From contig JAEWWC010000148.1 in assembly GCA_023396555.1 (NCBI GenBank), positions 1 to 9,698 of the forward strand: 9,698 nucleotides of DNA, given 5' to 3'. Made by a program: the position numbers and the translations under genes. The notes beneath the pieces are model-generated. The model had not been told where the DNA came from. It searched no databases and saw only the letters and a list, made by a program, of their open reading frames with translations. Positions 1 to 5,900 of this stretch are shown here, one piece after another (positions within the stretch are counted from its first letter, which is position 1; each line of letters opens with the position of its first letter). Source of the DNA: Bacillota bacterium (lineage in GTDB: Bacteria; Bacillota; Clostridia; Christensenellales; SZUA-584).

Positions 1-253
1 GCACGGCGCCAGAACTATCGAGAATTCCGTAGCAGTGGAGGTGTTTTCGCCGGTGCGCGAAGATTATATACCATAAATCTCTCGACAACTACAGAAATCA
101 CAGCTAGCAGCGATCACGCATATATCCACGGCTAACTGTTCATCTGTTTTGCGAGCCGGCGGCTGATCGTGAACAAGCGGAGAATACGCGGTGAGGCAGG
201 CGGCCCGCATGCTGAATCTATTATCGGAGGCAGGCGTTAGGGAAGAGCATAGT
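1..253. other. Region without a supportable gene
   Basis: This stretch follows the stop of the zinc-ribbon permease gene and runs to the window edge. All frames I read are broken by stops or lack a credible start and ribosome binding site. A 63-codon plus-strand frame starting with GTG at 191 runs antisense into the permease gene and shows no family features. The only local structure seen is a short odd palindrome at 154-164 (AGCCG-G-CGGCT), with no T-run to make it a terminator. A TATAAT-like string on the minus strand near 69-74 has no matching -35 at the right distance. Confidence 0.5.
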
Positions 254-1363
254 TTAGCTGGACATCAGATTCAACATCGCATCCTGCTTTTCGTACCGGC
301 AGATATACGCCATTATTCCGAATATCAACGCCAGCGTTCCATTGATCAGGCTTTGAACATAGAAAGGGAAAGACATCAATGAGAGCACATTGGTAAGAAC
401 GCACAATATCCAAGCGGGTACGATTGAGAAGAGCACCGGGGCTACTCCGTTGTCAAAAGCACGGATCGAGTAGACGACGGCAAATATAAAGAGAATATAT
501 ACTTCGTAGCCGGCGCCGAGGGTTGGCATGGCGGCGCTGAGCCGAAGTACCATGAACAAGCCGGCAAATGCAGCGATTACCGAACTGGCAACATAGCCAA
601 ATATAAATGATAAAGGGCGAGCGCTTTTATCTCTTCTGTGTTTGGGCAGGCCGAGAGGTGTTAGCAGAACGAGCAGAAAGGCGATGATGAATGTAATGAA
701 GAGCAGCAGTAACCCGGCAGCCGGTATATCATTCAGTGTTGGGAACGGCCCCATGATGGGGCTTCCTTCAGTAATCAGCAGGCCAATGCTGTAAGACAGT
801 GCGCCAGTAATAATGGTAATGATGACAGCCGGTACGCGGAAGTATACCGAAAACACGCCGTTCACCAGACCGATAAAGGCTGTGATGATGAGCGCGATCA
901 GCAGACCGGCCCAGATGGAGCCGGTGGACAGTCCGAATGATGCGGTGAGTATGGCGGACAGGCCCATGACAGATCCGATGGAAAGGTCGGGACCTTTCGC
1001 ACGCATGGACAGTACGACTGCAAAACCGATGGCTGCCAAAACAGCAAACTGCCTGAATATATTGATAATATTGTTGATATTAGCGAACATGGGTAAAGAG
1101 AATGCAATGATGTGCACGACGATCAGCAGTATGCCGATGAGCACAAGCCCCAGGCCGCTGTTTCGGAAGGTTAAGCCGCTTTTCATGGGCAGGGGAACCG
1201 GCGCATATGAGGCTGGCTCAATATATGCGGGAGCCTGCGGAGGGATAAACGCGGGTGTATGAGTTGGCGATGCCCCGACAGCAGGCATCATTCTGGCTCC
1301 GCAAGCGGTACAGAAAGCAGTGTTTTCCGGTAACTCCTTGCCGCATTGTGTGCAGTACATCAT
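254..1363 (-). CDS. Zinc-ribbon / RbsC-like ABC permease fusion protein
   Basis: The 369-residue protein starts with a small zinc ribbon: Cys4-x2-Cys7 and Cys18-x2-Cys21. A Pro/Ala-rich linker follows (about 30-60), then about 8-10 membrane helices from residue 70 to 355. The membrane part resembles the BPD_transp_2 family (RbsC, XylH): GPDLSIGSVMGLSA at 124-137 matches the family GIDLSVGS motif, and GLVNGVFSVYFRVPAVI at 165-181 matches the following segment. The family's late GYELDAIAAVVIGG-type motif is altered (GYEVYILFIFAVVYSIRAFDNG, from about 285), and the usual GGN...A..SGI loop that contacts the ATPase is not recognisable (LGLPKHRRDKSARPLS, from about 237). No ABC ATPase or solute-binding protein gene is in the window. 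The start is the first of two ATGs, 9 nt from AGGAGGG (1373-1379). It is an inner-membrane protein; real sugar or nucleoside transport is uncertain, and a sensor or scaffold role is possible. Confidence 0.75.
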   Translation of the reverse strand: MMYCTQCGKELPENTAFCTACGARMMPAVGASPTHTPAFIPPQAPAYIEPASYAPVPLPMKSGLTFRNSGLGLVLIGILLIVVHIIAFSLPMFANINNIINIFRQFAVLAAIGFAVVLSMRAKGPDLSIGSVMGLSAILTASFGLSTGSIWAGLLIALIITAFIGLVNGVFSVYFRVPAVIITIITGALSYSIGLLITEGSPIMGPFPTLNDIPAAGLLLLFITFIIAFLLVLLTPLGLPKHRRDKSARPLSFIFGYVASSVIAAFAGLFMVLRLSAAMPTLGAGYEVYILFIFAVVYSIRAFDNGVAPVLFSIVPAWILCVLTNVLSLMSFPFYVQSLINGTLALIFGIMAYICRYEKQDAMLNLMSS

Positions 1364-1411
1364 TATATCAAACCCTCCTGTGAAAGAATTGAATACACTG
1401 ATTACTTAGTA

Positions 1412-1440
1412 AATATACACCAGAACGGAAAATACTACAA
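1412..1440 (-). promoter_or_regulatory. Likely sigma-A promoter of the zinc-ribbon permease gene
   Basis: On the minus strand TTGTAG (1435-1440) and TATATT (1412-1417) are separated by 17 bp. Transcription would start near 1405, giving a leader of about 40 nt that ends in the strong AGGAGGG site. It lies downstream of the terminator at about 1500, so the permease gene is probably a separate transcription unit from the PRC-barrel operon. Confidence 0.55.
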
Positions 1441-1493
1441 AGTATATATTGCTATGCGCGACATGAAATTAATATTTTCACCAAAATATACGT

Positions 1494-1531
1494 GGCAAAG
1501 AGAAAAAGCCCTGAAAAAAATCAGCGCTTTT
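1494..1531 (-). terminator. Terminator of the TM-repeat / VanW / PRC operon
   Basis: Read on the minus strand, AAAAGC-g-CTGA, a T6 loop, then TCAG-g-GCTTTT form a 10-bp hairpin with one G/G mismatch, followed by a T-rich tail (TTTTTCTCTTT). The arms are 1521-1531 and 1504-1514. It lies about 100 nt past the PRC-barrel stop codon. The plus-strand reading has only a weaker A-rich tail, so the minus direction is favoured. Confidence 0.7.
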
Positions 1532-1632
1532 AAAAAATCCATCTCAAGCTGGAACAGGCAGCAATACGCATATTGTCATATCACGCCCGTATCTGTTCTC
1601 CCAGTTAATATGTGCAATCAGGGACTTAACTG

Positions 1633-2256
1633 TTACAGTTCCAACGTCAGGTCGATCATGACGCCTGCTTCTTCCGCGATGCGAATCACGTCAGCCGAAA
1701 CCTTCGTTCCCTTCTGTATGAGGACTTGGCCGTTCTGATTGAGTATATCATTTTTGACGATCCGGCCGATCATATATTCTTGCTGCTCTTTTTCCAATGC
1801 TGAAACAAAACCATCAGCCTGTTCATCATCGGCATTGACGAACAACAGATTGTTGGACAGCGTCAGCATGCTGGCACCGGGAATATCCAGTCCGTTATCG
1901 AGCTGAATGGATGCGATTTCACCTGTTTTCTCATTAAAAACGAAGTCTTTGATCGTTCCCAGCACATTGCCCGCTGATGCAATGGTTCTGACATTAAGCA
2001 GCGCCATGCCCGCATTATTCAGTCCGGTGGCGACTGCATTTTCTATGCTTTGCGTAATTACATAGTCCTTACCGATACCGATGACATCGGCTATCATCAG
2101 TTCACGATAATCATATCCGCTTTTTGACCCCTGAAGAATAAGAGACTTGACCTTTTTAGACTGCGGATCTACGACGATATCCCGCACAGTGCCAAATTCA
2201 AGGCCTTCTTTGATGCCCATAAGAGGCAGTCCGGTCACCTGAGATGAACTTTTCAT
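1633..2256 (-). CDS. Double PRC-barrel domain protein
   Basis: The 207-residue protein has two PRC-barrel-like beta domains, at about 6-73 (GLPLMGIKEGLEFGTVRDIVVD, residues 9-30) and about 84-144 (NVRTIASAGNVLGTIKDFVF, residues 88-107). The C-terminal segment, 163-207, has the pattern IGRIVKNDILNQNGQVLIQKGTKVSADVI, common at the end of clostridial PRC-barrel proteins. There is no signal peptide or membrane helix, so it is likely cytoplasmic, perhaps bound to the inner membrane face through partners. PRC barrels are small protein- or RNA-interaction modules (RimM, photosynthetic reaction centre H subunit, YlmC/YmxH); the partner here is unknown. The ATG has a strong AAGGAGGT site at 2266-2273 that overlaps the stop of the upstream VanW gene (15 nt between genes), which ties it to the same operon. 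The stop codon sits in the loop of a small AACTG/CAGTT hairpin (1628-1640). Confidence 0.85.
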   Translation of the reverse strand: MKSSSQVTGLPLMGIKEGLEFGTVRDIVVDPQSKKVKSLILQGSKSGYDYRELMIADVIGIGKDYVITQSIENAVATGLNNAGMALLNVRTIASAGNVLGTIKDFVFNEKTGEIASIQLDNGLDIPGASMLTLSNNLLFVNADDEQADGFVSALEKEQQEYMIGRIVKNDILNQNGQVLIQKGTKVSADVIRIAEEAGVMIDLTLEL

Positions 2257-2271
2257 TTGTAAAGAACCTCC

Positions 2272-3666
2272 TTATTTATCTTGAGAATTATCTCGTCCTT
2301 TTAATACAATTTTATTGAGGGCTGGGTAATAGTCATCCGAGATCAGCTCTCTTTCGATTTCCACGCCATTCTGATAATAAATGCGGTAGACTTTCACATG
2401 GTATCCGGTCCGGGCCTTTCTTACCGTCTGCGTAGAACCGACGGGCAGTTCGTTAGAATAACGAACCTCGGTGGCACCAGGCTCAATCTCTTTGATTATA
2501 TCATTCTTGATAACAATGGACACACCATCCGGCAATGGCGGTCCATATAAACTGACTGTAAGCTTCTGATCCTTAAATTTGGCGCTGATGTATATGCTGT
2601 AATCAGCAGTGTTCTTGATCTTAAGATCCTTGTTATCCCAGTTGAGCGTTGAATCCTGACCAATGGGCAGGTATACCGAGGGCCAAGTGTGCTTGATCCG
2701 CTCGACAATCTCGAGATTGGCGAGTAAGGCGGAGTTGTACAGAGTGCCGGCCAGCTGGCAAATGCCCCCGCCGACCTGATCCACAAGGATGCCGTCGGAG
2801 ATGGCTGAAGCTGGCAAATAACCTTTCTCCTCGGTTCTTTGGCCCGTGATGCCATTTAAGGAAAGAGTCTCCCCGGGCTTGATCTCCATGCCGTCAACTG
2901 CCGAGGAAATAAGCGCGATATTGGTGTTGCGGTTGGCATTATAATCGGCAATTGTTTCGCACGAAGCAATTAGTGTGGTATTGCGCTTGAGCTCATCGAC
3001 TGTAATGGTGGGGGAGACAGATTCACTGACCACTTGGATCTGCGGGTTGCTTTGACCGTTTAATACGGACATAATATCGTTGTACAGGCGATCCTCATCA
3101 ATGATGTTTCCGGTTTGTTCCGGATTATAAGTAAATTTTAATGTGGTTTTGTCGAACGAAGCCGATGCATCCACGGGGGATTGGTTAAACTGACTGACAT
3201 AATGCTCAATGGCATTGTGCAGCCTGATTTGATCGATGGTCCTTTCAGAGTAAAAATTGACGCCGCTGGATAGATAAGAAGTTTTATCAAAACGCTGCTC
3301 AATGCTGTCATTTTGATTTTTATTATATTCGTATGCTTGATTCAGGGAATCTTCGGTATTGTATGAGATGCCCATATCGGTGGCATCGAGTTGCTGAATA
3401 TCTCCGTTATAATTCAGTGTGACCTGTATTTGGGACAGTTGCTGCTTGGTTTTAGACTGCAAAAGTTCTTTGCCTTCGGATAAACTTAACCCGGAAACAT
3501 TGACATCGTCAATGAACACCCCTTCGGCAAAAGTTTCTTTATTGAGCAGCTCAGTGACGCCGACAAAACCGCAGAAAAGCAGGAACGAAAAAACGATACC
3601 GCTGATAAGCAGAACATTGCATAAAAACCTTTTATCAATAAGTTTGCCGCCCCTACTATTCTTCAT
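2272..3666 (-). CDS. VanW / G5 domain cell-envelope protein
   Basis: The 464-residue protein has a short basic N-terminus and one hydrophobic anchor (about 13-38), so the rest should lie outside the membrane. Residues about 45-215 look like the PG_binding_4 region often found before VanW. The VanW domain spans about 236-374 with its signature GGGICQLAGTLYNSALLANLEIVER (299-323) and the following HTWPSVYLPIGQDSTLNW (326-343). A G5-type beta domain follows (about 378-456: IEPGATEVRYSNELPVGSTQTVRKARTGYHVKVYR). This YoaR-like architecture is widespread in Bacillota. VanW is named from a vancomycin gene cluster but has no proven role in resistance; peptidoglycan association is an inference from family context. 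The ATG overlaps the upstream stop (ATGA, 3663-3666) and has only a weak ribosome binding site, so translation is probably coupled to the upstream gene. Confidence 0.9.
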   Translation of the reverse strand: MKNSRGGKLIDKRFLCNVLLISGIVFSFLLFCGFVGVTELLNKETFAEGVFIDDVNVSGLSLSEGKELLQSKTKQQLSQIQVTLNYNGDIQQLDATDMGISYNTEDSLNQAYEYNKNQNDSIEQRFDKTSYLSSGVNFYSERTIDQIRLHNAIEHYVSQFNQSPVDASASFDKTTLKFTYNPEQTGNIIDEDRLYNDIMSVLNGQSNPQIQVVSESVSPTITVDELKRNTTLIASCETIADYNANRNTNIALISSAVDGMEIKPGETLSLNGITGQRTEEKGYLPASAISDGILVDQVGGGICQLAGTLYNSALLANLEIVERIKHTWPSVYLPIGQDSTLNWDNKDLKIKNTADYSIYISAKFKDQKLTVSLYGPPLPDGVSIVIKNDIIKEIEPGATEVRYSNELPVGSTQTVRKARTGYHVKVYRIYYQNGVEIERELISDDYYPALNKIVLKGRDNSQDK

Positions 3667-5327
3667 GATACCCGTTTACTTCTATTATTCAATAAAGATA
3701 ATAATTGCTTTAATCTTAACTTATCTGTTGACTCAAGTATATACATTTTATTTAAAACTTCCAACCATTTTTTCTGAGCGTGATCATATTGTTTCGAAAG
3801 GATAAGGCACTCCAATGTCATTATATCCGCCTGCTTTTGCTGAGTGAAACTGGACGGGCCGCTCAGGCACACTTTGAGCAACTGCAAGGCATATATGTAC
3901 TTTCCATCCCCTATCAGTTCAATGGCTTTGTCGAGCAGAATTGAATACTTGTCCGGAACGGAAATAGGCTGCTCGGAAGTACTGACTTCATTCGGTTGGG
4001 AAGGCGTTTCCTGTACGGAATTGGGAACGACTTCGTCCTCATCCAACTGAGGTTCAGCAGCAGCTTCAGACTCCTGAACCGGCATTTCGACGGAATCAAC
4101 AGCTTCTGCGTCCGTTTGAACAGCGGCAGCCTGGGGTTCATGGACCGGCAGCTCCGCAGTATAGGCAGCCTCTTCGCCCGTCGGGACAATGGCAGCTTCG
4201 GACTCCTCAACCGGCCTTTCCGCAGAATCAACAGCTTCTGCGGCCATCTGGTCAGCGGTGGCCTCGCACCTCTGGAACGGCATATCTTGAACAATGAAGG
4301 CTGCTTCGTTTATATCAGCCGTTTCTGGCTCCTGAACCAGCTCTTCCACGGAATCAACAGCTTCTGCGTCCATCTGGACAGCGGCAGCCTCTTCGCCCGA
4401 CAGGACAACGGCAGCTTCGGACTCCTCAACCGGCCCTTCCACGGAATCAACAGCTTCTGCGTCCATCTGGACAGCGGTAGACTCGTACCTCTGGAACGGC
4501 ATATCTTGAACAATGAAGGCTGCTTCGTTTATACCAACCGTTTCTGGTTCCTGAACCAGCTCTTCCACGGAATCAACAGTTTCTGCGTCCATCCGGACAG
4601 CGGTGGACTCAGGCTCACGGACTGGCTGCTCCGCGATACGGCCAGCTTCCTGGTCCATCGGCCTATTAACTGTGGCCTCGGGTACCTGAACCGGAAGCGG
4701 CTGAGCAATATTAGCTTCTTCATCGGTGTGTACGACGGCGGTTTCGTGCAGTTGGGCTTTTAACTCTTCGCTGGAGACGGCTGCCGATGTGAAAGCTGCC
4801 CGGGTCGGCTCGGCTTGCTCAGCTGAAATATTGTTTGCGACGCGTATAGGACTCACGTTGCTGGACGACGACGCTTTCGAGGCTGTCAGTGTGGAAGTCT
4901 TGACAGACTGAATCACCGCTTTATTGATGCGGGTAACCTCAACATTTTCGATGGTCTTTGTTTTGACTCTGCCAATCCTGCCGATATTTGAAGAACGGAC
5001 ATGGGCCGGCTGTTTCGACATCTGACTTCTGGAATCGGCATCGGGCTGAGTCAGAGGTTCATGGTTCGATACCACTGTATTGACAATCAAACGAAGGGCA
5101 ACATAGATAACGATGAAAAATATAGCTGCAATTATGAGAGCCATTATCAGCGAGCGGAAGCTGTCAAAATAAAATGGGTAATATAAGACAAAACAGGCAA
5201 AAGCCCCGGTGAGCAGTATGACAATAGAGCCAATAACAGTATAAACGAGGTTCTTCTGATTAATGAGTATATTGATGATAACCCCAGCCAGCGCACCAAA
5301 GCCCAAAATGATAACATAGAATAACAA
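3663..5327 (-). CDS. Three-helix membrane protein with acidic repeats and TPR-like C-terminus
   Basis: The 554-residue protein is not a family I can name. Three hydrophobic helices lie at about 2-22, 27-50 and 60-82. A Ser/Thr-rich basic linker follows, then a long low-complexity Ala/Glu/Val/Pro-rich acidic region (about 165-450) built from repeats around the core DAEAVDSVEELVQEPE, including a recent 73-residue duplication. The C-terminus (457-554) is a compact helical domain with a TPR-like phrase, DKAIELIGDGKYIYALQLLKVCL. With three helices the long tail is on the opposite side from the N-terminus; a cytoplasmic tail is likely from the positive residues after helix 3 but not certain. The start is TTG (5325-5327), preceded by AGAGAGGA about 10 nt upstream; no in-frame ATG lies nearby. 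It opens the operon with VanW and PRC genes, suggesting an envelope scaffold or tether. Confidence 0.75.
   Translation of the reverse strand: MLFYVIILGFGALAGVIINILINQKNLVYTVIGSIVILLTGAFACFVLYYPFYFDSFRSLIMALIIAAIFFIVIYVALRLIVNTVVSNHEPLTQPDADSRSQMSKQPAHVRSSNIGRIGRVKTKTIENVEVTRINKAVIQSVKTSTLTASKASSSSNVSPIRVANNISAEQAEPTRAAFTSAAVSSEELKAQLHETAVVHTDEEANIAQPLPVQVPEATVNRPMDQEAGRIAEQPVREPESTAVRMDAETVDSVEELVQEPETVGINEAAFIVQDMPFQRYESTAVQMDAEAVDSVEGPVEESEAAVVLSGEEAAAVQMDAEAVDSVEELVQEPETADINEAAFIVQDMPFQRCEATADQMAAEAVDSAERPVEESEAAIVPTGEEAAYTAELPVHEPQAAAVQTDAEAVDSVEMPVQESEAAAEPQLDEDEVVPNSVQETPSQPNEVSTSEQPISVPDKYSILLDKAIELIGDGKYIYALQLLKVCLSGPSSFTQQKQADIMTLECLILSKQYDHAQKKWLEVLNKMYILESTDKLRLKQLLSLLNNRSKRVS
4164..4601 (-). 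repeat. Two tandem 219-bp in-frame repeats inside the membrane-protein gene
   Basis: Unit 4164-4382 and unit 4383-4601 align end to end with about 16 mismatches by eye (about 93% identity). The period is 219 bp, or 73 codons, so the frame is kept; the units encode residues 316-388 and 243-315. Each unit contains a smaller repeated core, GAATCAACAGCTTCTGCG on the plus strand, which also occurs outside the units near 4092. Core spacings are 132, 126, 93 and 126 bp, all multiples of three. This points to recent unequal recombination or slippage on top of an older repeat array. Confidence 0.92.
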
Positions 5328-5411
5328 TGAGTTATGGTCCTCTCTGATATTTAGTATGAATAATCTGTATTTACGGACAAGAACCCTCTTCTGCTTCAGA
5401 AAACCACAAGC

Positions 5412-5476
5412 CAGTCGTATTTTGTTGAGACAGGATTCCGAAAACAGCGCTCCGGAATCATCATTTTATACGACTG
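5412..5476 (-). promoter_or_regulatory. Nested stem-loop in the operon leader
   Basis: In the minus-strand RNA an outer 9-bp perfect stem (CAGUCGUAU, 5468-5476, with AUACGACUG, 5412-5420) encloses an inner 7-bp perfect stem (GAUUCCG, 5453-5459, with CGGAAUC, 5434-5440) and a 12-nt loop. A small third hairpin (TTCTG/CAGAA, 5389-5401) lies between it and the TTG start. There is no U-run, so it is not a simple terminator. It does not match a riboswitch or T-box motif I know. A 64-codon frame across this region (5396-5590, minus) is not credible, since the -10 and -35 boxes fall inside it. Confidence 0.5.
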
Positions 5477-5513
5477 ATTAAGTAAATACTTTCCTCTAAT
5501 ATATATATACGTC

Positions 5514-5542
5514 ATTATATTATACGGTAAAAATAAAGTCAA
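5514..5542 (-). promoter_or_regulatory. Strong sigma-A promoter of the TM-repeat / VanW / PRC operon
   Basis: On the minus strand TTGACT (5537-5542) and a perfect TATAAT (5514-5519) are 17 bp apart. Transcription would start near 5507, giving a leader of about 180 nt before the TTG start at 5327. The gene-free stretch 5328-5683 contains this promoter, the leader hairpins and, at its right end, the tRNA terminator. I see nothing else in 5545-5650. Confidence 0.8.
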
Positions 5543-5651
5543 CTTATGCATAGTTTTGTCGAATAATGCTTGCTGCGCGATATAAAACAATCAATTAAGA
5601 ATATTCGCTGGGATTATTTATGATGCTGATTGCGCTGTCCAACACGGAATG

Positions 5652-5684
5652 AAAAAACCGCGAACCATATGTGATCCGCGGTTT
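5652..5684 (-). terminator. Terminator of the tRNA-Val gene
   Basis: In the minus direction AAACCGCG (5677-5684), a 14-nt loop and CGCGGTTT (5655-5662) form an 8-bp GC-rich hairpin followed by a run of T (A-run 5652-5657 on the plus strand). The first base overlaps the last base of the encoded CCA end, so the stem starts immediately at the mature tRNA 3' end. Confidence 0.85.
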
Positions 5685-5760
5685 GGTGGAGATAGCTGGA
5701 TTCGAACCAGCGACCTCTCGCATGTGAAGCGAGCGCTCTAACCGGCTGAGCCATACCTCC
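5684..5760 (-). tRNA. tRNA-Val (anticodon CAC)
   Basis: A full cloverleaf can be drawn on the minus strand. The acceptor stem is GGAGGTA with TATCTCC (one G-T pair), followed by discriminator A and an encoded CCA. The D arm is GCTC/GAGC. The anticodon stem is CTCGC/GCGAG with loop TTCACAT, giving anticodon CAC, which reads GUG valine codons. The variable loop is AGGTC, and the T arm is GCTGG-TTCGAAT-CCAGC. It is 77 nt with CCA and stands alone with its own promoter and terminator. I saw no direct repeat of its 3' end nearby that would mark an integrated element. Confidence 0.97.
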
Positions 5761-5777
5761 AAGTCAGTGCAGAAGCT

Positions 5778-5806
5778 ATTATAATATATTGGACAACGTT
5801 ATTCAA
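5778..5806 (-). promoter_or_regulatory. Promoter of the tRNA-Val gene
   Basis: On the minus strand TTGAAT (5801-5806) and TATAAT (5778-5783) are separated by 17 bp. The start would be near 5771, about 10 nt before the mature tRNA 5' end at 5760. Confidence 0.8.
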
Positions 5807-5872
5807 CCACTTTTTTTATTTTCGTATAGTGTTTTGTTTTTCCGACCCATCAGCAGCGTTTGAAGGCTATAT

Positions 5873-5900
5873 GAAAAGCAACGGACATTCAGTCCGTGCT
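5873..5900 (-). terminator. Possible terminator overlapping the efflux-gene stop codon
   Basis: On the minus strand AGC-ACGGAC, loop TGAAT, GTCCGT-T-GCT form a 9-bp stem with one bulged T, followed by only four T (TTTTC). The TGA stop (5889-5891) sits in the loop. The short T-run makes it a moderate candidate, but no better terminator lies between the efflux gene and the tRNA promoter. Confidence 0.5.

Noticed and set aside
1346..1738. 130-codon plus-strand open frame between the permease and PRC genes
   Set aside because: It covers the terminator and the permease promoter and runs antisense into the PRC gene; the protein shows no recognisable domain.
2272..3666. Vancomycin resistance locus because of VanW
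   Set aside because: No vanHAX-type ligase or dehydrogenase genes are present; VanW/G5 proteins are common in Bacillota without resistance.
4090..4620. CRISPR-like array from evenly recurring short repeats
   Set aside because: The repeats are coding, in frame, with spacings of 132, 126, 93 and 126 bp and similar rather than unique spacers.
3996..4763. 255-codon plus-strand open frame antisense to the membrane-repeat gene
   Set aside because: It exists because the repeated, stop-poor composition is mirrored on the other strand. It has no ribosome site or family features, and its repeats only echo the real gene.
5396..5590. 64-codon minus-strand frame upstream of the membrane-repeat gene
   Set aside because: The operon promoter lies inside it and the leader hairpins cover its second half; no credible ribosome site.
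5684..5760. tRNA gene as an attachment site of an integrated element
   Set aside because: I found no integrase gene and no direct repeat of the tRNA 3' end within the window.
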